A DNA stretch of 64,000 nt from NCBI GenBank assembly GCA_945889195.1, contig CAMDBB010000002.1:124001-188000 (forward strand), given 5' to 3'. Under the pieces are notes generated by a model. It worked only from the letters and a program-made list of their open reading frames with translations. It was not told the origin of the DNA and did no database searches. Below are positions 9,110 through 17,784 of the stretch, piece after piece. The DNA comes from Bifidobacterium breve (GTDB lineage: Bacteria; Actinomycetota; Actinomycetes; Nanopelagicales; Nanopelagicaceae). The position numbers and the translations under genes were made by a program. Numbering within the stretch: the first letter of the stretch is position 1; the number at the start of each line of letters is the position of its first letter.

Positions 9110-10021
9110 CTATAAGTAGCGTCGTTCGAGAACAACCACAGTCACCTGTGCGCCAGCTGCAAGATCGGTCTCGCCTTCAGGAACTGCGATGAAGCAGTTG
9201 GCATCAGAGAGTGTGGCCTGTTCATCTTGCGAGCTCAGCGGAACAACTGATTTGCCATCTTCACTCAAGATTGCTCGGACATATGAGCGCATTCCACCAG
9301 AGGAAGAGAGCGCCTTTTCAAGTTTTGCCTTCACGGATGGACGATGAATCGTTGCAGTGCCGAGCATCGTGCGAATCATTGGGCGAATCAAGAGTTCAAA
9401 AGATATGTATGCAGCGATTGGATCACCAGGAAGTGTGACCACAGGAGTCTTATCTGGCCCGATTGTGCCGAAGTTATGGCGACCACTGGATTCGATGGCG
9501 ATTTCTACAGTTTTTATCTCGCCCATCTTGGTAAGTGTGCGAGTAATCAGATCAAATGAATCATCATGGCGTTCACCAGAGATGATGATTAAATCTGCGC
9601 GAACTAGCTGATCTTCAATCACGCTCTGCAGTTGGGCTTCATCATCAGGAATTGAATGCACGCGATAGGCAACTGCTCCAACTTCACGGACTGCAGTTGT
9701 TAGTAGCCAAGAATTTGTCTCGTACTCTTCATCAGATTTCAGTGGCACGCCCGGTTCTACTAAATCGGGGCCAGCAGAAATGACAACTACTCGTGGATGC
9801 GGACGGGTGGGAAGATGATCAAGACCAATAGATGCAGCTAAGCCAATCTGAGTTGAGCGAATGCGGCTGCCCGCCTTCATGACCAAACGTTCACCGGCAT
9901 ACACATCTTCAGCAAGGGTGGCATCGTGAGCGTCAAGGAGCGGCATATCAAATGGCTCAAGCGGTTGGCAGAGCTCTAGAAGAGAGGTGAGTACTTCATC
10001 TACGCGCGCACGTTCTGACAT
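9110..10021 (-). CDS. glp: Reduced MoeA/gephyrin-like protein (Glp)
   Basis: The 303-residue protein aligns to MoeA at both ends but lacks the roughly 100-residue middle region. The segment carrying the usual PPFDNSAMDGYA motif is gone: AEDVYAGERLVMKAGSRIR jumps straight to the TQIGLAASIGL part. The MoCF domain follows (RVVVISAGPDLVEPG, LPGDPIAAYISFELLIRP), but the usual GGxSxGDYD site is ISGERHDDSFD. Molybdopterin insertion seems unlikely. A structural role with the membrane protein at 7683-8477 in division or elongation, as for corynebacterial Glp-GlpR, fits better. A longer frame upstream (to 10153) overlaps fthC and was not used; ATG at 10021 fits the family start. Confidence 0.82.
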   Translation of the reverse strand: MSERARVDEVLTSLLELCQPLEPFDMPLLDAHDATLAEDVYAGERLVMKAGSRIRSTQIGLAASIGLDHLPTRPHPRVVVISAGPDLVEPGVPLKSDEEYETNSWLLTTAVREVGAVAYRVHSIPDDEAQLQSVIEDQLVRADLIIISGERHDDSFDLITRTLTKMGEIKTVEIAIESSGRHNFGTIGPDKTPVVTLPGDPIAAYISFELLIRPMIRTMLGTATIHRPSVKAKLEKALSSSGGMRSYVRAILSEDGKSVVPLSSQDEQATLSDANCFIAVPEGETDLAAGAQVTVVVLERRYL

Positions 10022-10066
10022 AATCACTAACCTTACTTGCAGAGTACTTACTTCGAGGGGATTTAC

Positions 10067-10615
10067 ATGGGTATCAGCGAAGAAAAGGTTGCACTTCGTA
10101 CCCGATATCGCCAGGAACGTAACGCGCGTTACATCGAACATAGCTTTGAACATCTGGCGGAAATTCCTGAAATCCAGAATGCAAAAGTTATAGCGAGTTA
10201 TCTTTCCTATGGGGATGAACCAAGCACTGAGGATCTCAATCGCAAAATTTTGGAGTTAGGCAAGGTATTGCTTCTGCCCCGAATTAGCGGAAAAGATCTG
10301 GAATGGGTGCAGTGGTCAGGGGATCAGACAGTTCTTGTTGAAAAGCGAAAGATTTTCGAACCTAAAGGTGAGGTCTTTACACAGCTAGAAAAAGTCGAAG
10401 TGATTATTGTTCCAGCACTTCGCATCGATAGAAATGGTTTTCGATTAGGGCAAGGTGGCGGCTATTACGATCGCGCGCTTCCTCAGTTTGCAGCTTGGAC
10501 TATTGGGCTAATCCACCCTGACGAAATTTCTTCAACAGACTTACCCCGAGAAAAATGGGATTTTCCGCTTTTTGCGGCGGCGACTCCCGATCTAGTCTTG
10601 CGCTTTACGCGATAA
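10067..10615 (+). CDS. fthC: 5-formyltetrahydrofolate cyclo-ligase
   Basis: The 182-residue enzyme converts 5-formyl-THF to 5,10-methenyl-THF with ATP. It shows an N-terminal KVALRTRYRQERNAR, the PRISGKDLEWV region and the GFRLGQGGGYYDRAL motif, the MTHFS substrate/ATP loop. The start was set at ATG 10067 because CGAGGGG ends six bases before it; an ATG-like start 30 bases earlier lacks this. It diverges from glp with a 45-base gap, as Rv0992c does from galU/moeA1. Length is normal for the family. Confidence 0.93.
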   Translation: MGISEEKVALRTRYRQERNARYIEHSFEHLAEIPEIQNAKVIASYLSYGDEPSTEDLNRKILELGKVLLLPRISGKDLEWVQWSGDQTVLVEKRKIFEPKGEVFTQLEKVEVIIVPALRIDRNGFRLGQGGGYYDRALPQFAAWTIGLIHPDEISSTDLPREKWDFPLFAAATPDLVLRFTR

Positions 10616-10616
10616 G

Positions 10617-11762
10617 TTACGGAAGATTGCGCGCAATAACGATGCGCTGAATCTGATTTGTGCCTTCGTAGATCTGAGTCAATTTAGCATCCCGCATCAT
10701 TCGCTCAACCGGATAATCTGAAACGTATCCATATCCACCGAGTATCTGCACGGCATCCGTTGTGACCTTCATAGCAACATCTGTGGCATAAGTCTTGCTG
10801 ACAGCAGAGAAGAATTTAAGGTCTCTATCTAAGCGTTCACTCTTGGCAGCTGCTGCATAGGTAATCTGACGAGCAGTTTCAACCGCAATAGCCATATCTG
10901 CCAACATAAATTGCACGCCCTGGAAATCAAATATTTCTTTTCCAAATTGCTTACGCTCATGTGAATACTTCTTAGCAAAATCAAGGGCTCCTTGGGCAAT
11001 ACCTAAAGCTTGTGCTGCGATGGTGATGCGAGTGTGATCAAGGGTGTCCATCGCCAGTGCAAAGCCTTTACCCACTTCGCTTATGCGACGGTCATCGCCG
11101 ATTTCAACGTTATCAAAGTAAACCTCACGCGTAGGTGAACCTCTAAAGCCCATCTTCTTTTCGGGCGCACCGAAAGAAACTCCTGAATCGGATTTTTCTA
11201 AGACGAAGGCTGTGATTCCTTTTGATCCTAGAGATGGGTCTGTTTGAGCAATAACTGTATAGAACTCGGATTCACCTGCGTTTGAGATCCACTTCTTGCT
11301 GCCGTTAATGACCCAACCATCGCCTTTGCGTTCAGCCTTTGTCTTAAGCGCTGATGCATCAGAGCCCGCCTCTGATTCAGAGAGGCAGTATGAGAAACCT
11401 TTTCCTTGCGCCAGCGGACGGAGCCAACGTTCTTTCTGCTCTTTACTTCCGCTCAAGATAAGTGGCAGCGAGCCCAACTTATTTACTGCAGGTATCAGAG
11501 ATGCTGACGCGCATACACGAGCAACTTCTTCGATGATTAAACATGCAGCCAGCGCATCAGCGCCATCGCCACCGAATTCAGTGGGAACGTGTGCGGCAAA
11601 GAGACCTGCTTTAACGAGTGCGTTATGTGCTTCTTGTGGGTAGCGGTGATCGGCGTCAACTGCTTGCGCAAATGGTGCAATCTCTTTCTCTGAGAGAGCG
11701 CGCACGCTGCTACGAAGTTCGTTGTATTCAGCAGGAAGAGTAAAGATGTCTTCAAGACTCAT
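10617..11762 (-). CDS. Acyl-CoA dehydrogenase
   Basis: The 381-residue flavoprotein belongs to the short/medium-chain acyl-CoA dehydrogenase family. Signatures include YCLSESEAGSDASALKT (flavin/substrate loop), WVINGSKKWISNAGES, MGFRGSPTREVYFD and the C-terminal ILGGYGYVSDYPVERMMRDAKLTQIYEGTNQIQ, which contains the usual catalytic Glu in YEGT. It would oxidise acyl-CoA to enoyl-CoA and pass electrons to ETF. The start overlaps the CopD/CtaG stop by four bases; the metabolic link to those copper genes is not obvious. Confidence 0.93.
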   Translation of the reverse strand: MSLEDIFTLPAEYNELRSSVRALSEKEIAPFAQAVDADHRYPQEAHNALVKAGLFAAHVPTEFGGDGADALAACLIIEEVARVCASASLIPAVNKLGSLPLILSGSKEQKERWLRPLAQGKGFSYCLSESEAGSDASALKTKAERKGDGWVINGSKKWISNAGESEFYTVIAQTDPSLGSKGITAFVLEKSDSGVSFGAPEKKMGFRGSPTREVYFDNVEIGDDRRISEVGKGFALAMDTLDHTRITIAAQALGIAQGALDFAKKYSHERKQFGKEIFDFQGVQFMLADMAIAVETARQITYAAAAKSERLDRDLKFFSAVSKTYATDVAMKVTTDAVQILGGYGYVSDYPVERMMRDAKLTQIYEGTNQIQRIVIARNLP

Positions 11763-13609
11763 GACTTTCCCTCCTTCTGATCGCGTCGTTGCAATTGGCT
11801 CAGATAATTATTGTATTGGGCTAGCTCATCTGGTTCACCCATTGCGGCCAGCCGGGCTTCATTACGGTCGATGCGCTTGGTTTCGCGTTTGTCATCGCGC
11901 ATCCACTGAATAAAGGTGGCAACGAGCGCCAGGATGATTGGAATTTCGCCCATCGCCCAACCAATCGAACCACCAGCGTTCTGGTCGGCAAGTAAATCTG
12001 TGAGCCATGGAGTTTGAAGTGAGGCGTAGTAACCGCCATCAAGAAGTGTTGATGCTGAGATAAGTGCGATGGAGAAGAAGGCGTGGATACTCATCGCAGC
12101 AAAGAGAACCACGATGCGCACGATGTATGGAATCTTCTTTGGATTTGGATCGATTCCGATGATGACATGGAAGAAGAGGAAGCCCGCCAAGAGGAAGTGA
12201 ATATTCATAAAGAGATGGCCAGCATGTGATTGCATCAAATTACCGAATAAATCGGTGAAGTAAAGAACGAAGAGTGAACCATCGAAGAGAGCGAGCGCAG
12301 TAATTGGATTGGTCAGAATCACTGAGTAACGAGAATGCAAGAAAGCAATCAACATCCCACGCACACCGCGTTCTTCTGGTGTGCGACCAAGAGGCAAGGT
12401 ACGAAGCGCCAAAGTGACTGGAGCGCTTAGTACTAAGCCGATTGGCGCAATCATGCCGATGACCATATGAGCAATCATGTGATATTCAAATGAGAAGAGC
12501 GCATAAACACCTAGGCCACCGCTTGTTGCAAAATCAATTGCTGAGATTGCTAATGCGAATGAAACAGTTCTGCCTACTGGCCACTTATCTCCACGCTTAG
12601 TTAAAACGACAACGCCCTTGATATAGAGCGCGACTAATACGATGAGAATTCCCATGATGAGCGCATCTGGCTGATAGAGAAGCAGTAGTCGCGCCAGAGT
12701 TGGTTCCGCTGGAGTTGCAACACCAACAATGGAGAGCGCTGGAGAAATACTGAGATCGCCTCGTGCCGGTGGTTCGGACTGTGCCAACCAGCTACCGAGG
12801 AAGAGAAGGGTTGTCATGATGAAAGCTTCAACGACAACAAAACGTCCGAGTAGTTTGATTCCGGTTGAACTACCTTGCGCTAATTCGCGGCGATTGCGAT
12901 ATCCCAAGAAGAGCAAGATAAAGGTGAGCGCAGCTTTCAAGAGAACTATGCGTGCATAACCAGATGACCAGGCATCGACAAAATTCAAACGTGCCCAAGC
13001 GTTAGCGATTCCGCTGATAACAACTGCAATTGCAGCCCATAGCGCCATCTGGCTAAAGCGAGGAAGTGCAAACTTACGATCGCTATCTGGCAGAGCCACG
13101 ATGGCAAAGATGCCTCCGACCCAGAGCGAAAGCGCCACAACATGCACAACTAGAGAGCCAATTGCTAATTGGTGTGAACCACTTGAAGCGCTATGGCTCT
13201 GAAATACTGGAATTGTCAGAGTGATAAGTGAGAAGAGCAAGAGAATCGTGGCAGCGAGAACGGTACGCACAAAACGAATTGCAAGAGCAATCACTGCAAT
13301 CATGATGGTCTGAACGCCTAGATATTGACCAAGATCTACCTGGGTAAGAAAGGAGCGCAAAGTGTTGCGCTCTAGCGCATCGGCAAAAGATGTACCCAGA
13401 ATGTTTGCCAGAGTCAGAAAGATATGAAGAACGTTGGCGACTAACCAGGCGCCTACAATTGCAGTTGCACGCTTACGTACCTTGAGAGCGCCCTCTTGTA
13501 GCTTTCCTTGGTTTTCAACTAAGAGAAAGGCCATTGCAAGCAAAGCACCTACAACTGCAAAAGCTGCAACGAAAGATAGGGACTTATTGAGAGTTGCCAG
13601 TTCGCTCAT
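11759..13609 (-). CDS. CopD-CtaG fusion, copper/cytochrome-oxidase assembly membrane protein
   Basis: The 616-residue polytopic protein has about 15 hydrophobic segments. Residues 1-300 resemble CopD (LVVHVVALSLWVGGIFAIVAL; SGIANAWARL); residues 310-590 match the caa3 oxidase assembly factor CtaG (FEYHMIAHMVIGMIAPIGLVL, HAGHLFMNIHFLLAGFLFF). Conserved His residues in these segments could carry copper. Such fusions are known in Actinobacteria (Rv0102 type) and are thought to deliver copper to haem-copper oxidase. It overlaps copC upstream and the acyl-CoA dehydrogenase downstream by four bases each, so the three form one operon. Confidence 0.9.
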   Translation of the reverse strand: MSELATLNKSLSFVAAFAVVGALLAMAFLLVENQGKLQEGALKVRKRATAIVGAWLVANVLHIFLTLANILGTSFADALERNTLRSFLTQVDLGQYLGVQTIMIAVIALAIRFVRTVLAATILLLFSLITLTIPVFQSHSASSGSHQLAIGSLVVHVVALSLWVGGIFAIVALPDSDRKFALPRFSQMALWAAIAVVISGIANAWARLNFVDAWSSGYARIVLLKAALTFILLFLGYRNRRELAQGSSTGIKLLGRFVVVEAFIMTTLLFLGSWLAQSEPPARGDLSISPALSIVGVATPAEPTLARLLLLYQPDALIMGILIVLVALYIKGVVVLTKRGDKWPVGRTVSFALAISAIDFATSGGLGVYALFSFEYHMIAHMVIGMIAPIGLVLSAPVTLALRTLPLGRTPEERGVRGMLIAFLHSRYSVILTNPITALALFDGSLFVLYFTDLFGNLMQSHAGHLFMNIHFLLAGFLFFHVIIGIDPNPKKIPYIVRIVVLFAAMSIHAFFSIALISASTLLDGGYYASLQTPWLTDLLADQNAGGSIGWAMGEIPIILALVATFIQWMRDDKRETKRIDRNEARLAAMGEPDELAQYNNYLSQLQRRDQKEGKS

Positions 13610-14121
13610 CGATCGCGATAAAGCTTTCGGGCATATAGCGATAGCGCAATCGTGACGATGATTGCAGCAGCTAATAGGCCTAAGACAAAGATAGTTGTTC
13701 CCAAGTTATTTCCCGATGGCGTTGGTGTCATTGTCGGTTCAGGCGCAGGGGTGGCAATAACTGTTGGCTCTAAGAAGTTAAATGTGTAACTGCCAATAAG
13801 TGGAACTTCATTTTCTGCCAACAGCGAGTAGTTGACTCGATAGATACCAGTCTTTACCAACTGCTTAAGACCAATGACTGCATTTATGCCATCGACCATA
13901 AGTGCGCCATCATCTACACGAACGCCAGTTGGGTCAGTAACCGAGATTTCATTGCCGGTATCCATCAATGGGAATTCGGTGGTGATTGTTATTGCACTTG
14001 GCGCACTTTCCAGAGAAGCACCTGGAATCGGAGATGTCGAAACTAAAGTATTTGCAGTTGCTGGAGAAACAGCGAGAAAGAGAAGCCCGACAACAAGTGC
14101 AAGTACGTTGGCCCGCTTCAT
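13606..14121 (-). CDS. CopC-like exported protein lacking the usual copper ligands
   Basis: The start was placed at ATG 14121, after AGAGGAAG, giving a 171-residue protein with a signal peptide (LALVVGLLFLAVSPATA), a CopC-type beta-sandwich (STSPIPGASLESAPSAITI, then YRVNYSLLAENEVPLIGSYTF), a Pro/Thr linker and a C-terminal TM anchor ending RKLYRDR. The CopC fold binds Cu(II) through an N-terminal His and internal His/Asp. This protein has no His and no Cys anywhere, so ordinary copper binding is not expected. It is coupled to the CopD-CtaG gene by a four-base overlap. Confidence 0.85.
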   Translation of the reverse strand: MKRANVLALVVGLLFLAVSPATANTLVSTSPIPGASLESAPSAITITTEFPLMDTGNEISVTDPTGVRVDDGALMVDGINAVIGLKQLVKTGIYRVNYSLLAENEVPLIGSYTFNFLEPTVIATPAPEPTMTPTPSGNNLGTTIFVLGLLAAAIIVTIALSLYARKLYRDR

Positions 14122-14233
14122 TTCTTCCTCTTTCTCTTCATCACGTATGCTCAGGAGCACCGTGGATTCGCGCCTATCGTCTCACTTCTTTAGACTTAGG
14201 GCTAGATAACCCTTACGAGAAAGGTCACACACT

Positions 14234-14452
14234 TTGCCTACATACCAATATGCATGCATCGTCTGCGACCACGCCTTTGAGGCTTTTCAGTCTTTCTCTG
14301 ATGCGCCCCTCACTGAATGCCCTGAATGCAAGGGCGAAATTCGTAAGGTCTATTCGACTGTAGGAATTGTCTTTAAGGGATCTGGTTTTTATAAAACCGA
14401 CTCTGCAGCAAAGCCAGCACCTGCTGCAAAGACTGAAACTTCCAGCAGTTAA
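14234..14452 (+). CDS. FmdB-family zinc-ribbon protein
   Basis: This 72-residue protein starts at TTG 14234 with PTYQYACIVCDHAFEAFQSF and carries two CxxC pairs (CIVC, CPEC), the FmdB/CxxC_CxxC_SSSS zinc ribbon, followed by GIVFKGSGFYKTDSA and a short Ala/Ser-rich tail. A GAAAGG sequence precedes the start. The family is widespread and regulatory roles are suspected, but the function is unknown. Its TAA stop is immediately followed by the convergent stop of a small minus-strand gene. Confidence 0.86.
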   Translation: MPTYQYACIVCDHAFEAFQSFSDAPLTECPECKGEIRKVYSTVGIVFKGSGFYKTDSAAKPAPAAKTETSSS

Positions 14453-14569
14453 TTAATCGTGATGCGGGGGCTTGTCGCCCTTAATCTCAGCAATCCGCTT
14501 GGCATCTTCGTTTTGATCTTCGCGAGGGTCGCGCTCATCTTCCGTTGTTGCAGGAAACACATCGCTCAT
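14453..14569 (-). CDS. Small acidic protein, 38 residues
   Basis: The ATG at 14569 opens a 38-codon frame: MSDVFPATTEDERDP, then REDQNEDAKRIAEIKG and DKPPHHD. It is strongly charged, without Cys or hydrophobic segments, and probably disordered or a single helix. Its stop codon directly abuts the fmdB stop, the packing style of real genes in this genome, and no other gene occupies these bases. The ribosome site is weak. I do not recognise the family; function unknown. Confidence 0.5.
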   Translation of the reverse strand: MSDVFPATTEDERDPREDQNEDAKRIAEIKGDKPPHHD

Positions 14570-14615
14570 GCGTGTAATCATCTCACTTTAATTAGAGTCA
14601 GATAGACACTTCCAC

Positions 14616-14621
14616 CATAAT
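14616..14621 (+). promoter_or_regulatory. Putative leaderless -10 element of the MMPL gene
   Basis: CATAAT lies seven bases before the ATG at 14629, with no Shine-Dalgarno between them. Confidence 0.4.
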
Positions 14622-14628
14622 TAGACCC

Positions 14629-16734
14629 ATGTTTGAGAATCTAGGTCGAGTACTCGTTAATTACCGAAAAGCTGCAGTTGCCCTCTTTGTTATCGGAATT
14701 TTGGTAGCTGGCGCTGTCGGTTCGCTCATCTTCTCTCGCCTTGATTCAGGTGGTTACTCAGATCCCAATAGCGATTCATACAAAGTCTATGAATACCTAA
14801 GAGATGACTTGAAGGTTGAAGATCCCGCCGTCGTCGTTGTCATCGATGCCGGTGATCGCGATGTCACAGAACCTGCTGTTGCTCAACAAGCACTGGCGCT
14901 AGAAAAGTTGATGGCGCAAGAAGAAGGAGTCACAAGAACGCTCTCATTCTGGGGAGCTGGCTCTGATGCCAATCTAAAATCTGCCGATGGTAAGGCTGCC
15001 TATGTTCTGATCTTTGGAGAGGGAGAGGCATTCTCTCCTGGGAGTCAAGACCTCGGAAAACTCTTCCAGGAAAAATATGACGGGGAGTTCTCTGGCCTGC
15101 GTTTATACGCCGGTGGTGTTGCAGTCGTAGGACATGCAATAACAAAGAAGATTTCTGACGATCTAAAAATCGCTGAAGCAGTCTCAATTCCACTTACCTT
15201 TATTCTTCTCGCCTTTGTCTTTGGTGCACTTGCCGCATCTGCTATGCCACTTATTGTTGGAGTATCAGCGATCGTTGGCGCCTTCTTTATTCTCTACCTA
15301 ATCTCTCTCTTCACTGCAGTAAGCGTCTATTCCCTCAATCTGACTACTGGTATGGGGCTCGGGTTAGGTATCGACTATGCGCTTCTGATGGTCAATCGAT
15401 TCCGCGAAGAGTTGAATAAAGGCAAGAGCGTTGATGAATCGGTAATTACGACGATGGCTACTGCCGGAAAAACTGTCTTCTACTCCGGTCTAACCGTGTT
15501 AGTCACGATGGTCTCTCTTACCTTCTTCCCACTTCCATTCTTGAAATCATTCGGTTATGCAGGAGTTTCTGTTGTAGCACTCGCTGTAGTTGGTGCCATC
15601 TTTGGTCTGCCACCAATTCTTGCGATGATGGGTAAGCGAATTAATAAAGGTCCAGTTCGTAAATCTGCAATGACACCTAAAGATGATGGGCGCTGGGCCG
15701 ATACTGCTCGCTTTGTTATGCGTCGCCCTGTTCCAATTGTGCTTCTCTCTCTTATTGCACTTGGCATCATGGCTGCTCCTTTACAGAATATTTCATTCTC
15801 TCAAGGTGACTCACGCATGCTTCCAGCATCAAACCCAGCTGCAATTGCTACCGCTCTACAAACTGAGAGATTCCCTGGTCAGACTGGTACTCCCATCGAG
15901 ATTATTACCTTTGATGGAGCCAATAAAGTCGATGCGTTAAATGACTATGCAAATCGCATCTCACAAGTTCCTGGAATCGTTGGCGTCGTTCCACCTCAAG
16001 TAATTGGTGAAGATGTGCGAATTGTTGCCTACCAATCTATGTTGCCGCGTACACCAGAGTCACAGAAGTTGATCCATGATCTTCGTGATGTAAAGGCGCC
16101 AACCGGAACTCTTATCGGTGGAGTTGCCGCTGATTACACAGATTCACAAGATGGCATCTCGCGCACATTACCTTGGGCATTTGGCTGGATTGCTATCAGC
16201 GTCTTGCTTCTTGTCTTCGTCTTTACTGGATCAATTATCTTGCCAATCAAGGCGGTGCTACTTAACGTTCTTTCTCTTGCCGCCACCATGGGTGTACTCA
16301 CGTGGGTATTTATCGACGGCAACCTGCAGTGGTTGGTTGGTTCATTCACAGTTACCGGAAGCCTTGATACTTCCATTGTTATTTTGATTGCAGTAGTGGT
16401 CTTTGGACTATCTATGGACTACGAACTCTTCTTACTCTCTCGTATTCGCGAAGAGCATTTGGAAGGTAGATCAAATGTCGAATCTGTGGCCACTGGTCTA
16501 CAGCGTTCTGCACGCATCATTACTGCAGCTGCAGTTCTGCTTGCAGTTGTCTTCGCCGCCTTCGTTACAAGTGGAGTGACATCCATTAAGACGATGGGCT
16601 TCGGTGTAGCACTTGCTGTGCTTCTCGATGCAACGCTAATTCGCGCACTTCTTGTACCTGCCTTGATGCGCCTCATGGGTGAGCGCAATTGGTGGGCGCC
16701 AAAGAGCCTGCAGCGATTTACCTTAAAACACTAG
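14629..16734 (+). CDS. MMPL/RND-superfamily membrane transporter
   Basis: The 701-residue protein has the MmpL plan: TM1 near residue 20, a large extracytoplasmic loop, TM2-6 (SIPLTFILLAFVFGALAASAM; LTTGMGLGLGIDYALLMVNRFREEL, with the Asp-Tyr relay pair of TM4), then a second loop and TM7-12 with VVFGLSMDYELFLLSRIREEH repeating the pattern. These proton-driven exporters move lipids or other hydrophobic compounds across the actinobacterial envelope. It is a short MmpL without a long C-terminal tail, and a standalone gene. Substrate unknown. Confidence 0.93.
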   Translation: MFENLGRVLVNYRKAAVALFVIGILVAGAVGSLIFSRLDSGGYSDPNSDSYKVYEYLRDDLKVEDPAVVVVIDAGDRDVTEPAVAQQALALEKLMAQEEGVTRTLSFWGAGSDANLKSADGKAAYVLIFGEGEAFSPGSQDLGKLFQEKYDGEFSGLRLYAGGVAVVGHAITKKISDDLKIAEAVSIPLTFILLAFVFGALAASAMPLIVGVSAIVGAFFILYLISLFTAVSVYSLNLTTGMGLGLGIDYALLMVNRFREELNKGKSVDESVITTMATAGKTVFYSGLTVLVTMVSLTFFPLPFLKSFGYAGVSVVALAVVGAIFGLPPILAMMGKRINKGPVRKSAMTPKDDGRWADTARFVMRRPVPIVLLSLIALGIMAAPLQNISFSQGDSRMLPASNPAAIATALQTERFPGQTGTPIEIITFDGANKVDALNDYANRISQVPGIVGVVPPQVIGEDVRIVAYQSMLPRTPESQKLIHDLRDVKAPTGTLIGGVAADYTDSQDGISRTLPWAFGWIAISVLLLVFVFTGSIILPIKAVLLNVLSLAATMGVLTWVFIDGNLQWLVGSFTVTGSLDTSIVILIAVVVFGLSMDYELFLLSRIREEHLEGRSNVESVATGLQRSARIITAAAVLLAVVFAAFVTSGVTSIKTMGFGVALAVLLDATLIRALLVPALMRLMGERNWWAPKSLQRFTLKH

Positions 16735-16741
16735 AGTCCTT

Positions 16742-16747
16742 TAGAAT
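16742..16747 (+). promoter_or_regulatory. Putative leaderless -10 element of purU
   Basis: TAGAAT is followed by six bases (CCTCTA) and the purU ATG; there is no room for a ribosome-binding site. Confidence 0.5.
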
Positions 16748-16753
16748 CCTCTA

Positions 16754-17593
16754 ATGGATCTCATCGCTTCCCTGCAATGTGCAGATCAACCTGGCATCGT
16801 GCATGCGATGACATCCGCGGTCCTCAATTGCGGTGGCAACATCATCGAGAACCAGCAATTCACCGACACCACAACTAATACCTTTGTGATGCGTACCCGC
16901 TTTGAAACTTCGCAAGGCCTTGCAGCTGCACAGGCAAACCTTAACGACGGTCTCGGCAAGTTCTCACCTGCACTTCATATTCGCCCAACAGCGCAGAAGC
17001 CTCGCGCACTAGTCCTGGTCACTAAAGAGAGCCACTGCCTGCGCGACCTGATGTATCTGCTCGAACTCGGCGAACTTCCTATCGAAATCCCTCTGGTTAT
17101 CTCAAACCGTGAAGAACTTAAGTCACTTGTTGAATCACATGGAATTCCATTTCTCTATCTCGAAGTAACAGCTGCAAATAAAGCTGCGCAAGAGAAAGTC
17201 ATGCTTGCCAAGATTGCTGAGCTCAAGATCGACTTCGTTGTTCTAGCTCGCTACATGCAGATTCTCTCTACAGATTTCTGCGCCGCTATGCCCGGCAAAA
17301 TCATCAATATTCATCACTCATTCTTGCCAGGGTTTAAAGGCGCTAAGCCTTACCACCAGGCTCATGACCGCGGAGTCAAGATCATTGGCGCAACCGCACA
17401 CTTTGTTACAGCAGATCTAGATGAAGGTCCGATCATCGAACAAGATGTTGCTCACGTTACTCACTCAGCAACACCTGAAGAGATGATCGCACTTGGTCGC
17501 GATATCGAACGCCGCGTATTAGCTCGCGCAGTAAAGCTCTTTGCAGAAGACCGCATCTTTATTGTCGGTCATCGCACCGTTGTATTTGCTTAA
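16754..17593 (+). CDS. purU: Formyltetrahydrofolate deformylase PurU
   Basis: The 279-residue enzyme hydrolyses 10-formyl-THF to formate and THF. Residues 1-80 form an ACT domain (ASLQCADQPGIVHAMTSAVL); the rest is the formyltransferase fold with VLVTKESHCLRDLMY, the VLARYMQILS segment, IINIHHSFLPGFKGAKPY (catalytic His of the HHSFLP motif) and GATAHFVTADLDEGPIIEQ with the catalytic Asp. Length and motifs are complete. It stands alone between mmpL and a tRNA gene. Together with fthC it belongs to one-carbon balance. Confidence 0.96.
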   Translation: MDLIASLQCADQPGIVHAMTSAVLNCGGNIIENQQFTDTTTNTFVMRTRFETSQGLAAAQANLNDGLGKFSPALHIRPTAQKPRALVLVTKESHCLRDLMYLLELGELPIEIPLVISNREELKSLVESHGIPFLYLEVTAANKAAQEKVMLAKIAELKIDFVVLARYMQILSTDFCAAMPGKIINIHHSFLPGFKGAKPYHQAHDRGVKIIGATAHFVTADLDEGPIIEQDVAHVTHSATPEEMIALGRDIERRVLARAVKLFAEDRIFIVGHRTVVFA

Positions 17594-17606
17594 TTTTTTA
17601 AGTGAG

Positions 17607-17679
17607 TGTCCCCGGCGGGAGTTGAACCTGCGACCTACCGCTTAGGAGGCGGTTGCTCTATCCACTGAGCTACGGGGAC
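17607..17679 (-). tRNA. tRNA-Arg (anticodon CCT)
   Basis: The minus strand gives GTCCCCG paired with CGGGGAC at the acceptor, a D arm with GCTCAGTGGATAGAGC, an anticodon stem ACCGC/GCGGT with loop CTCCTAA (anticodon CCT, codon AGG), and T loop GTTCAACTC. The discriminator is A and the following bases are CTC, so CCA is not encoded, unlike the other two tRNA genes in the window. Confidence 0.95.
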
Positions 17680-17784
17680 CTATTCATTTATTACGCGATA
17701 ACTTGGCAAAGGTTATCTCTATGGCTAGCCTTGGGCTAACACTCTCAACAACGGTCGTGTGTAATAAAGAATGAAAGGCCACCC

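Noticed and set aside
9110-10153. A 347-codon version of the Glp/MoeA gene starting at 10153
   Set aside because: The extra 44 residues show no MoeA similarity and run antisense through the well-supported fthC start; ATG 10021 gives the family's usual N-terminus.
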